From NCBI RefSeq assembly GCF_011386835.1, contig NC_088794.1, forward strand, positions 70,566,434-70,630,433: 64,000 nucleotides of DNA, read 5' to 3'. Both the position numbers and the translations under genes were made by a program. Under the pieces are notes generated by a model. It was not told the origin of the DNA. It saw only the letters and a program-made list of their open reading frames with translations, and did no database searches. The DNA is from Chrysemys picta bellii. Lineage: Eukaryota; Chordata; Testudines; Emydidae. Below, one piece after another: positions 48,755-59,570 of this stretch. Position 1 is the first letter of the stretch. The number at the start of each line of letters is the position of its first letter.

Positions 48755-48985
48755 GATAGATACATTCAAACCTTGAACAGTGAGGCTAGTTATCTATTGG
48801 AACAATTTACCAAAAGTTGTGGTGGACTCTCCATCAATGACAATTTTAAACTCAAGATTGGATGTTTTTCTAACAGCTATACTCTGGTTCAAACAAGAAT
48901 GAATTCAGGAGGTCCTATGGCCTGTGTTATTCGAGGAGAGACTAAATGATCACACCAGTCCCTTTCAGCCTTAAAAATCTAGGAA
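48755..48985 (+). mobile_element. CR1-type LINE 3' fragment
   Basis: The plus strand encodes decayed ORF2 C-terminal remnants ('ggaacaatttaccaaaagtt', 'ttaaactcaagattggatg') and then the UTR landmark 'gactaaatgatcacaccagt', 'ccctttcagccttaaaaatc'. An older relative of the copy at 33165-33719. Confidence 0.7.
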
Positions 48986-49091
48986 AAAATATAATATTCT
49001 CCAGGCTACAAAGAGTCTGTAGCAGAGGTGGCAACAGAACCCAGAAGTGCTGATTCCCACTCCCTTCATCTGACCACTTGACACAATGCCT

Positions 49092-49102
49092 TCTCTCTCT
49101 CT

Positions 49103-49147
<45 letters not shown>
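49092..49147. repeat. (TC)n(CA)n microsatellite
   Basis: A short TC tract (49092-49103) followed by about 21 CA units to 49147. Confidence 0.97.
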
Positions 49148-49149
<2 letters not shown>

Positions 49150-49241
49150 AATGGAATAACTTTGTCATTGGACCTGTTATTTATTAGTTCTATCTCCTTT
49201 TTTGGAGAAACTTGAATATCTGCCATTCTGGATAGGATTGC

Positions 49242-50727
49242 TGTGACGAGTTCGGTCACGGATACCCCCTTGGGACGGTCACCTGAAACTACCTCTGAGC
49301 CAGTTTTCCCTGTCAGCTTGGGACTCCAGAACACTGTCTTGTTGAGCCAGACACGCAAGCCTGCTGCAACACAGATTCAGGGTCTGAACCACGTCCCCAA
49401 AACTGCAGGCTCTAACTTGGGCCGGCTCCAGGCACCAGCTAAGGAAGCAGGTGCTTTGGGCGGCCAATACAAAGGGGTGGCACTCCGCCGCTATTGGGGC
49501 GGCACGTCCGGGTCTTCGGCAGGAATTCGGCGGCAGGTCCCTCAGTCCCTCTCTTCCTCTTTGAGCTGCCACCAAAGAGGAAGAGAGGGAGTGAAGGACC
49601 CACCGCCGAACTGCCACCGAAGAATGGAGCACGGCGCGATTGAGCTGCCACCAAAGTGCTGCTGATCGTTTTGGGTTTTTTTTTCCCCTGCCACTTGGGG
49701 TGGCAGAAAACCTGGAGCCAGCCCTGGGGCTTTAACTGAAAACCACTCAGCAGGTACTCCTGTCTCCAGCACCCAGACACCCAGCTCCCAATGGTATTCA
49801 AACACCAAATAAATCCGTTTTACTCTGCATAAAGCTTATACAGGGTAAACTCAAATTGTCCACTCTCTATAACACTGATAGAGAGATATGCACAGCTGTT
49901 TGCTCCCCCGGGTATTAATTATTTACTCTGGGTTCAATAATAAACAAAAGTGATTTTATTAAGACTAAAAAGTAGGATTTAAGAGGTTCCAAGTAATAAC
50001 AGACAGAACAAAGTAAGTCACCAAGTAAAATAAAGCAAAAACATGCAAGTCTAAGCATGTTAATACATTAAGAAACTGAATACAGGTAAATCTCACCCTC
50101 AGAGATGTTCCAATAAGCTTCTTTCACAAACTAGACTCCTTCTTAGTCTGGGCCCAATCCTTTCTCCTGGTACAGTTCTTGTTAGTTCCAGCTCAGGTGG
50201 TAACTAGGGGATTTCTCATGATTGCAGCCCCCTTTGTTCTGTTCCACCCCCTTTTATAGATTTGGCCCAAGGCAGGAATCCTTTGTCTCTCTGGGTTCCC
50301 ACCCCTCCTTCTAAATGGAAAAGCACCAGGTTTAAGATGAATTCAAGTATCAGGTGACATGGTCACATGTCACTGTAAGATCTCATTCTTCATTACCCAC
50401 AGGCTGGCCTCCAGGTCCACAAGAAGGCTTGCAGGTAAATAAATCATCTACAGCCAATTGTCCTAGTCAATGGGTGCCATCAAGATTCTAAACCACCATT
50501 AATGGCCCAAACTTTGCATAATTACAATAGGACCTTAGAGTTAACTTCATATTTCTAGTTTTAGATACAAGAATGATACATACATACAAATAGGATGAAC
50601 ACACTCAGAAGATTATAACCTTTGTAATGATACCTTACAAGAGACCTTTTGCATAAAGCATATTCCAGTTACATTATATTCACATTCCAAGCATATTTTC
50701 ATAAAGCATATGAAGTGCAACGTCACA
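49242..50727. mobile_element. Solo LTR-like unit with TGTGACG...CGTCACA ends
   Basis: It opens with TGTGACG and closes with CGTCACA, giving 7-bp inverted termini with TG...CA ends as in retroviral or other LTRs. Removing the hAT at 49418-49726 leaves about 1.18 kb. The interior has 'ccaaataaatccgttttact', 'gctgtttgctcccccgggta', 'gtgattttattaagac' and 'cataacctttgtaatgata'-style blocks common to a chelonian LTR family. No internal retroviral genes are present on either side, so it is likely a solo LTR. Flanking duplication not found; orientation not fixed. Confidence 0.7.
49418..49726. mobile_element. hAT-type MITE nested in the LTR-like unit
   Basis: Nearly the same sequence as 47419-47733 ('gcggcacgtccgggtcttcg', 'cctctttgagctgcc', 'gcagaaaacctggagccagc'). 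Its right end is ccagccctg. The left end begins gggccggctccag, with the first two bases changed. Flanks ggctctaa and ggctttaa (7/8) look like a decayed 8-bp duplication. Confidence 0.85.
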
Positions 50728-51306
50728 ACAGCTATCCAAATAGATCCATTTTTCCCATTGACAGTAAAGGAAGACAAATCTTTTTAAATTCACACTACAT
50801 TTATATCTCAGGAAGGGAACATAAAATGCATCACCATCTGGAAGGCATCCAAAGCATAGGTTTCAATAATGGTCTAATTGCTAGACCTCGAAAGAGCAGA
50901 AACTATTTAAAATTATACAAAATGAAGTGAAGTAGGAAGCATGGGACTGTGCAATGTATGTAGATTTAACATCCACGAAGAAGTGAAACACATGATGAAC
51001 TAATAGAGATGACCTTACAGGGGCTAGAACTTCTATGGTGTGTTAAATGCATACCTCGTTGGCTTAAAAGTAACTAAAAGATCAAAAGTAATATGAAGTA
51101 TTTTACCGAATAAAGTATCCTGCCTCCTTTTGTTTTAACAAAAAATTAGCTGACTAAAATCTATGAAACAAACAGAGACTTTGACTGTCACTTCAGATGT
51201 TTCATCAACTACTTTAGCTCAATGTCATGCTAGACCATTAAGTGCAGAGATACTTCTGCTATAGAAGAAAAGTGAAGCCTTCAGCAAAGAAGAGATTTCC
51301 TCTTAC

Positions 51307-51457
51307 CTGTGCTCCAACTCTCGGATGGACAGTACAACTCCAGAAGTTGATGCCCGCTGTTGCAGGGTGGCCAGAAACGTGAACTCACTTTTATTCCGAA
51401 AGAGTTGAATTAACTTCTCGCTCACGTGGGGCGCTGCATGGATTTCTCTTTCTACAT
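51307..51457 (-). CDS. NELL1: NELL1 internal exon (family exon 3), start of the laminin-G-like domain
   Basis: Minus-strand exon of 151 nt between ...GAAACTCTTAG and GTAAGA. After completing a split aspartate codon it encodes 49 residues (VEREIHAAPHVSEKLIQLFR, NKSEFTFLATLQQRASTSGV, VLSIRELEH) and ends with AG, completed to serine by the next exon. 'EREIHAAPHVSEKLIQLF' distinguishes NELL1 from NELL2. It opens the laminin-G/thrombospondin-N-like domain that follows the signal peptide. The signal-peptide and preceding exons are not visible up to 64000. The frame also runs open into the intron (see findings), but the AG acceptor and phase fix the boundary. Confidence 0.97.
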
Positions 51458-52924
51458 CTAAGAGTTTCATTGACAAGAAGAGAAGGGGAGGGAAAAAACA
51501 CAATGGCACAGTAAAAATGCTAAGTCTGAAGGATACAGATTACACTTTTTAACTTTCCTCTCCCCATCAATATTTTTCATTTTCAAGAGTCGCCTACCGC
51601 ACGCTACAGCTGCATTCATTCAATGTGAAAACCCAAAATGCCATCTCTGTCACTGTGCCCACTTGTCACTTGGACAAGTTCACAATTGGCCAGCCACTGA
51701 TTTTCTGACAGAAATTTTGACAGGATGCTAAGCAATTTGGGTCTGCTGCGAGCAGATTAAGTTGCTGTAAATAATGTGTGCTGCAGTCAGATAAATAATC
51801 TCCTAAATTCCAAGGAATCTCAGGAACTGCCTGCTCCCAATGCCACTTACCAAGCTCCGATTTCAATTTTACCATTGACTCAGTTACCATCTCTCCACAA
51901 TATATGTGAGGGACCCTGTCCTTGCACTGTGTAGGGCAGAGATGTATTATTGCTAATAATGCTATATAGCTATGCCTTTGCCCCAAAAAATAAATTCAAG
52001 ACATGCTTGCAATACACTATCATTTCTGGGACTTCTCAGTTTAAACAAGCAATGTGTGACAGCTCATACAATATTTATTAATCTACACTCTGATCAGGTA
52101 GGGCCAGAGATGTTTCAGTCTTGCTAATTCTGCTGCTGTCCATCAGTGGCATGCCTTCCCACTCACCGCTCTTCTTAGACCCAAAGTCACCTCTGTTCCA
52201 ACGCACCCACTGCTATCTCACCATTTCTTATTGCACACCGATGGTGAATAATGAAAGGGAACACTGAAAATCTGTTAAAGGAATGAATCACGCATCATTT
52301 CACCCTCCTCTGCTATTTTGTTTTGTCATGTCTTTCATGCTGGCACTTTGTCACACATTTTCAAGGCCTGTGTCACTTTCTTTTCCCAAATGCCATTACC
52401 AATTCAAAAGCCAAGTACTGCTTCTTTGGAAAGGCTTTCTTTGAAGCCAAACATTCTGGCTCAGTTCCTCAACTAGTATAAATCAGAGTAGCACTATTGA
52501 AGGATCTGGTCCAGTGTAAGTGCTGTAGGGTAATGGACAAAAAATGACAAAATTTACAGCATAGAGCCTCACTATAAAGAACCTAATGTACCGTCATAAA
52601 ATTATGCTTATTGGACCCAAGAGAACAACAGAAGATGGGCCCAGAAAAAATTTTTGACACCCAAATATACCCCTTAACTTTGAGGGAACTCCACTCCATG
52701 GAGAGAATCCAAATTCTGTGCTCAAGATTTTTAAACCTGACTAGTGATTTGGGGTACCTCAGTTTTGGGGTGCCCAACCTGAAAAGTCTTAAAGCAGACT
52801 TAGTTTCAGAACATGCTGTCCACTCCCCCACTAAAAATCCAGCATACTTAAGGTATTTCAAGTGGAGCATCCAAAATCACTAGTCAGTTTTAAAAATCTG
52901 GTCCATTGGCTCAAACTCACCCCT

Positions 52925-53265
52925 AAGATTCACCATACAGACTATTAGTCTGTCTAGTCTTGTATCCTGTCAAAATCATGAAGCTTCAGAAAAAAATCTC
53001 TAATATAGCCAGCCATATACTACCATGGGGCGGAGGGGGAAATCCTTCCTGTCCACTGTAGGTGACCAGCTTATGACCTTAAACTGGAGATTTGATTATC
53101 CATATCATTATCTTAGTTTAGCTTGCATAGGTACAAATGTTATGAATGGTCATAAAATTACCTAGTTCTTTTTAAAACCTAGCTGCAGGGGATATAAATG
53201 TGTACATCCAAATGTCAATTAGTGTTCAGCTGCCTCCTTGAGAACATGAGGATATCCTCCATGAA
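52925..53265. repeat. Possible dispersed repeat, unclassified
   Basis: 'agtctgtctagtcttgtatc', 'ctgtcaaaatcatgaagctt' and the later 'ctagttctttttaaaaccta' with 'gctgcctccttgag' recall a common chelonian interspersed repeat with a 'tagtccagtatcctgtct' opening. Diverged; class unresolved. Confidence 0.35.
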
Positions 53266-56200
53266 GGTCTTCCATGCTCCCATACCCAATAAATTAACTC
53301 AATTCATATTTAATCCATTATATATAAAAAAAAAAGGTATGGAAAGGACAGTTCAATTTTTTTTTTAAACCACCAGTCATCAAACTGTGGAGCAAAATGG
53401 ACATAAAATTAAAGCTAGCACAATTACACTAGGAATTAGTCTGGGCCACTAAGGTGTGAAACATTCAGTACAAAATCCCAAAACCCTTGAAAATAAAAGA
53501 TTTTTGCTCTTTGATTTGAAGTTTCCAAAATATTTCAATATCATGAAAATCCTGCCAAACAAACAAAGCAAACAAACAGAGAGAATATGACATTCAAACC
53601 ATTTTTGAAGTTCTTTCAGATAATAATGAATTCACACTAAAAACAATGGTAGTTTTGTAAGGGACATTTCCATTGGCAAATTTCAGAGAATCTTTGCGGA
53701 ATCCTAAATCTTCAGGTCATTAAATGACCCAGAACAAAATGAGGATATTTACCTCAAGAATGTTTTTTGTTAATCCATATGGTTTGAGTTTCAATACACT
53801 GAGCCTTCATTTTAGAAAAACACTTTGAAATGTAATATTATATTCCCGTGTCTTCTAATAGTGCATGAATATGTCAATCTTATATTTTACTTTCTCTCTT
53901 ATGCATTCAGCTACTTTTAAAATGAATATACAACATGGATGTAAAATACTAGTTTTCTAGAATAGTGGCTCAAACCACTGGAACATTATTAATATAGAGT
54001 TTTAGACCACTGTTACAGTATATTCTTGAAAAGGGAAAATAATTTGTAAGGGCCAAATCTTGCAAACACTTAGCTATCACGTATATTGTTATTACCATGA
54101 ATAATCCTACTGACCACTAGCCTTTGTAGTTGAGTGTTTGCAGGAGAAAGCCTTACATTAGCAATGGAACATACTTTCTGACATGGAAAAGATTATGGAC
54201 ACACTTTTTAACATAATTGACATACACTATATTGGAAACAGAGAGCTTAATTTTAAGGGCTGACTGGTAAATATGACTCCCAATCCTGCCATCTGACTCA
54301 TACAGGTGGACAAGTGAGTGTGCTTGTGTACAGTTCTCTCTAGTTCAAGTGGACTTCACACATGTGCAGGGATCCAATTACATGGATCGGATTGCAGGAT
54401 CTGATCCTATATTGCTAAAAAAAGAACGTGTATATATTCAGTTCACATGGTTGTCATGTACATCATCTGCTTTTGAGCAGTATTCTGTGTTTTACCTGAT
54501 CTCTAGACAAAATATCATTCAAATGAATTCTAAGTATTGTACGCTCAGAGTTCTATTTTCCGTCAATTTTAACTCGGGGGGGGGGGGGGAGAGACGGGGG
54601 ACAAAGCTGCCCATAGGGAGGAAATAATTTTTACATTATCTATAAAAAATGACTGACTCCTTGTAATAAAGTGCTATTCTTTTCTGTGTAATATAGAGTA
54701 TTGTTTTATCTAGTCATCTTCAATGAAATATTACTTCACACTTGAATGATAATGCAACCTCAGCAAAAAACAAAGAGATGAAGATATGACTTTCTCATGC
54801 CCTGCTATGTGTTTTTTTAATTTGAAATGTTGGGTGTTTGGGGATTTCTTTAAACATGTCACCGTGTTTCTCAAATCAAACCTAGGTGAATAAGCAGCTC
54901 TGTATATTTATTTGAAAGCATAAATTGGTATCATAAGCATTCTCTAAGGATCTACTGAGGGAGATTTCTACCTTGAACAAAGCAAAGAAACAGAAGATTC
55001 TTTTGTTTAAAAAGACTATGGGATTCTAAAATTCTAAAAGGAAATGTCAATATGCTGAGCAACGTTACTTTTTAGCATAAGAGATCACCACTTACTGTCT
55101 GAACTAGCAGTATGCATTAACTGCAATTATCTATGGTGTTTAGCATCTTTAAGCACCTCCAAATAAATTTCAAATTGTGGGATTTAGTACGGGTTCGTTC
55201 CTATTTTGCCAAATTCTGGTGAAATCCTCTGAGTTGATGGAGTTGTTGTCAGGGGGTTTAAAGACACAGAGAACATACTAATTAGGAAATGTACCAATAC
55301 ATAATGCGGAATGGTTAGATTCTGCAGACATTTAACACTTTGTTAAGCTCTGTCTTGACATATACACAGTATAACTAGCTTAATGCCTCTACTGTTCTGT
55401 TAGTGTCAAATAAATCTGAAATACTCATCTGTATATTTCATGAAATCCTTCATAATTATTATGGATGCTAATCAGACATATTTGGGCTGCCATCACTTGC
55501 CTATTAAGTGAGTGTCAAGTCATTTAAACCCAAAAATGTGGCCTACCTGAAAACTGCTATAAATCTAATAAAGGAAACTACGCACTGAGACGAACACAAA
55601 GCCCAAAATATGGAGCCAAATTCAATCTCCACATAGGACCTCATCGGAAAAGCAATGCACAAGAGACCACAACATGCAACTTATGTTGTTCTTCTTTCAA
55701 CCTGCGGTGCTCACACTCTTTCATGGCCAGAGAGACACAGTGGATAGTGGCCCATATGCATAAGCACATATCCTTAATACCCTAAACACCGTTTCCACAC
55801 TGGAATTGATCATGCTGCTGGCACTGAGGTCCACATAAACAATGTTCCTATAGTGTTTCAGTAGGGTACTCCTACTAGCAGACGAGCCCTGGAAGCTGTG
55901 CCACTGACTTCAATGGGCAAAGAATCAGACTCTTAATGAGTAGGGGGTGTTCAGATACAGTGATTGGAGAATTTGAGGAGGATAAAGACAGCAAGACAGA
56001 CAGTATCTGCAATAAGTGCTTGATCCTGTGAGGTGATGAGAGCCCGTGCTCTTTTAAATTAGGTGGAATTAGGGGAGCTCAGCATCTCACAGGCTCAGGC
56101 CTTAAAAGCACTTAGGATCCAAATTTGGCCCTCAGCCCATATATTTCTGATGGACCCATCATGGTCTCAACTCTCCCCAGTTCACAGCAACTAAAATATC

Positions 56201-57042
56201 CTTAGAGCTTTTCCACTTACATACCAGAGGATGTTCAAACCCCCAACAAGGAAGTAAATCAAAAGAGCCAGGTTGGCTTCTGCAAAATGATCCCCAAATA
56301 GAAGTGGACAAAATTAGTAGGGAAAGGACAAAAGCGGCTGACACAATGGAACAAATTCTCTGAAGGTGTCGTTTCACAACATCAATGCCTGTACTCCATT
56401 CAAATCCGTGGTCCCCAGTACTACAAGCAATGGAAGAAATGTGTAACAATTGTGGTCCCAACCCTGCAACTTTTATTCACCTGAACAATCCTTATTCTGG
56501 TGAGTAATCTTTCCTCAAACAAACACTCCCACTGGAGTTAATGAGACTACAGGAATTGCTCCTGTGAGTAAAGATGACATGATCTGGTCTTAAATGACTT
56601 TCAATAGTTATAACTTAGAGAACTTTTTCACTTCAAGGTCCCAGAAACAAAGACAAGGTTTTCATCTCGAGGCCAAAAGACCAAAAACATCAAGACGCTT
56701 GATCACGGCCTTGGATAGACCAAGAGACTACCTACACTTGACCAGATCTCGGAGAGCTGAAATATCCTGTCTGGGAAAGCTCTAAAGCACCTCTTTCTGA
56801 TTCATTTCTTTTTTCAGCGCATGAAGAGTTTATTGCTATACCGCTAACCCCAATCCATTTGCAAGCTGCTTGGTTCAATATATTTTCAGTATCACCTGTA
56901 TGGACCGTTTATACTCAGACTACTTGGTGCTCCATTCCATCACGTTCATAAAAGATCTGGATAAGCAAGCAGAAGTTTGCAAAATCAGAGCTTGGGTTTC
57001 AATGACTGCCAAACTGGACAGTGAAACTAAAACCTCAAATCT

Positions 57043-58814
57043 CAGGGTATGTCTACACTACGAAATTAGGTCAATTTTGTAGAAGTCGATTTTTTAGAAT
57101 TAGATTTTATACAGTTTATTGCGTATGTCCACACGAAGCGCATTAAGTCGGCGGAGTGCATCCTCACTACCGCAGCTAGCATCGACTTACAGAGCGGTGC
57201 ACTGTGGCTAGCTATCCCACAGTCTCTGCTGCCCATTGGAATTGTGGGTTAAACTCCCAAAACTTTGTCACAGGTAGTTTGGGGAACATCCTCAGATCCC
57301 CCCCTCCCTCCCGCCTTCCATGAAAACAACAGCAGACAATCATTTCGCGCCTTTTTTCCCGGGGTCCCGCCGCCGGGTCTGAGTGGCTCAGCCCTGCCGG
57401 CTCCTGCCAGCCAGGGTCTGCTCAGCCCCACTCAGCTGGCAGATCTCGGTGAGGTCAATCAGGGGTGCCTGGACAGACATGGCTATCCTTCTCTTACAGC
57501 ACCAAATGGGAGTGACTCCAGCTCATTTGTCTCGTGGAGATTCAGTCCTGCCTGGAATATCATACGAGCTGGAGGCTTCTGCCTCAGGCTGCTCTCCCAG
57601 CTGGCAGCACCCTGCGGTCACACCTATCCCAGCCTGCCCCTTGCTCCAATGGCTCATGAAGCCTGGACAGTAGTAAGGAGCAGTTCAACTTGTGGAATGA
57701 CAAATCCAGAATGAAGGATTGCACTCTATGGGCCACGTTAAGATTATTTCAGAGTCCTAGATAACATTTAGTCCCTATAAAAGGCTTCATGAAAATTTTC
57801 CCCCACCCCTAACAAAAATGTTAATTTATCAGAGCAGCTGAAAGGAACTTGGGACTATAACTTAGAGAGAGCTTCCATATTATTTAACTCATAATTGATA
57901 TAATTCAAAGTAAAGTTTCACAGCACGGTCTGTTCTAAGACTAAAAATGCAGGAGGGGAGTCAGAAAAAGGAACAGTGACCTGTTTCCGCCCGGTTTGAA
58001 TCAGGGATGTTTCTCATGTTAGGTGAACGTGATAACCACTACACTTAGGTGGCTTCTCTTTTTTTGCCACCGACTTTGCCAAATGCACAGGAATGTTTTC
58101 TCTAGCTTGAGAAGCTACCTAATGCAATGTCTATATCTACAGCCTTCCTGCTCACAAAGCAGTCATGCCCCTGCCTAGGCTGACACAGCACAGAGTGCAT
58201 GTGACACAGCGACCTGGCTCGGGCAGGATCGCTAGCGAGGCATGATACTTTTTCCATTAAGCAAACAGCAATTCTTTCCTGGCCTCTGCCACTGAATGCC
58301 TCCATGCATTACGCTGTGCCCTATCAGTGAAGGAGGACTGCATGAGCTCGGTAAACATGTCATCATGAGTGCATTTTTTTCACCTTCTAATCTGTGATAA
58401 CCTCAGGGACGGAGATGATGGGGGAGCGTAGAAAAATTCTAGGGGGACTGCATGGTCACCTGTGCTGCTGAGTTCACCACACTGGCAAAACAGAAAATGA
58501 AATTCAAAAGTTCCCGGGGCTTTTCCTGTGTACCTGGCTAGTGCATCTGAGTTCAAAGTGCTGTCCAGGGCAGACACAATGCAGCACTCTGGGATAGCTC
58601 CTGGAGGCCAATAACATCGAATTGCGTCCACACTACACCAAATTCGACCTGGAGATGTCGATTTCAGCACTAATCCCCTTGTCGTGGAGGAGTACAGAAA
58701 TCAATTTTAAGAGCCCTTTAAGTCGACAAAAACGGCTTCGTCGTGTGGATGGGTGCAGGATTAAATCGATCTAACGCTGCTAAATTCGACCTAAACTCGT
58801 AGTGTAGCCCAGGG
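57043..58814. mobile_element. Non-autonomous Harbinger-type element, 1.77 kb
   Basis: The left end cagggtatgtctacactacg and, on minus, the right end ccctgggctacactacg form inverted termini; both continue into 'a..ttaggtc.aattt'. Subterminal blocks 'gtccacacgaagcgcattaa' and 'acgcaattcgatgt'-like phrases are shared with chelonian Harbinger-type elements. The interior keeps GC-rich coding-like leftovers on plus (57265-57714) and minus (58102-58305, 58380-58670) but no transposase motif. It hosts a tRNA-Val-like sequence. The flanks read ctca on both sides, which may be chance. Confidence 0.65.
57982..58053 (-). tRNA. tRNA-Val(AAC)-like sequence, decayed, inside a transposon
   Basis: Read on minus, the core gtgtagtggttatcac (D arm with A-box), an anticodon arm ttcac-ctaacat-gagaa (anticodon AAC, one stem mismatch) and a T arm ending attcaaaccggg-cggaaaca (B-box gattcaaacc) follow eukaryotic tRNA-Val order and length (72 nt). 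The 5' acceptor strand (about gccacct) does not pair with the 3' strand cggaaac, so the acceptor stem is lost. It lies inside the Harbinger-type element at 57043-58814. A functional tRNA is unlikely. Confidence 0.75.
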
Positions 58815-59378
58815 CTCAGAGAGTACTGGATTTTAAGCGCAGTGTTCCTTTGTTGCCTATTTTAACTTGTTCACCCCTGCCCACCTTGTAAGAAGATACC
58901 ATTATTTTGTGCATCAGCAATAAACTTTAATTTTTAAGTCAACATTCATTTTTATAATTACTTAAAATGGTGAAATCACCCTGTTTGTATTCAGCTTTTC
59001 AGATAAAATTAGTTACTTAGTATTGGGACAAGAGACTGGTCAGGCAGTCATTTGGCAGGAGTCGTGTTGGACATGTGAATATTAAGCTCAGATCCTTGTT
59101 CCCTGGACAGCCACATCTTAGGAGCCCTTGTACCTCTTGGGAGATGATGATGTGACTCATCACAACCCTTTCTAAGGGATCCAAAAGCAAAATCCAACTC
59201 ACCCCAAACACAAGACTTTTAATGGAAGTAGCAAAGGTGGAAATAGAGATGTTTCAGAGGAACATCGTCCCTCCTTTCCATTACAAAAAAGCTCCTTAGA
59301 AAAGGCAATACTCTCAAAGAGCTGCAAAAGGCTATGCAAGCACAAAAACACCAACCACAGGGATTGTCACCAGTGATG

Positions 59379-59570
59379 AGCAACAGAGAGTCCTGTTGCA
59401 CCTTTAAGACTAACAGATGTATTGGAGCATAAGCTTGTGGGTGAATGCCCACTTCATCAGATGCAACACCCAAGAAAACTTATGCTCCAATACATCTGTT
59501 GGACTTAAAGGTGCCACAGGACTCTGTTGCTTTTTATAGATCCAGACTAACATGGCTATCCCTCTGATAC
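59379..59570. mobile_element. Fold-back Penelope-like copy with split hammerhead core
   Basis: A perfect 15-bp duplication, ttgtcaccagtgatg, flanks it (59364-59378, 59571-59585). The left half (on minus) contains CTGATGA (plus 59454-59460) and a stem II agtgggc-att-caccca, but the GAAA that should follow is reduced to AA. The right half, inverted, keeps GAAA but is cut before CTGATGA. It ends with the family tail 'tccagactaacatggctatc'. Same architecture as 16022-16246, different subfamily. Confidence 0.8.

Larger units (their letters stand above)
27587..51306 (-). other. NELL1: NELL1 intron between exons 3 and 4
   Basis: A 23.7-kb intron. Named insertions include CR1 copies, two Penelope fragments, hAT and Harbinger-type elements and an LTR-like unit. 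A polypyrimidine tract (seen as gga/gaa-rich on plus, 28650-28790) and an A-run near 29512 also occur. Segments without recognisable features: 28190-29560 (possibly an unclassified repeat around 28190-28510), 30420-31500, 33730-35050, 35720-37040, 40310-41690, 45410-47400 and 47750-48630. None of the small frames in these regions resembles a known protein. Confidence 0.85.

Noticed and set aside
49243..49665. Frames of 117-140 codons around 49.3-49.8 kb and 47.45-47.8 kb
   Set aside because: Artefacts of two copies of the same GC-rich hAT MITE; the same peptides recur in both and on both strands.
49242..50727. Endogenous retrovirus with coding genes
   Set aside because: Only LTR-like sequence is present; no gag, pol or env pattern was visible within or beside it.
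57265..57714. 149-codon plus frame as a host gene
   Set aside because: It lies inside a Harbinger-type element, is proline/serine-rich without domain motifs, and its sequence is repeat-derived.
57982..58053. A functional tRNA-Val gene
   Set aside because: The acceptor stem does not pair and the anticodon stem has a mismatch; the sequence sits inside a transposon.
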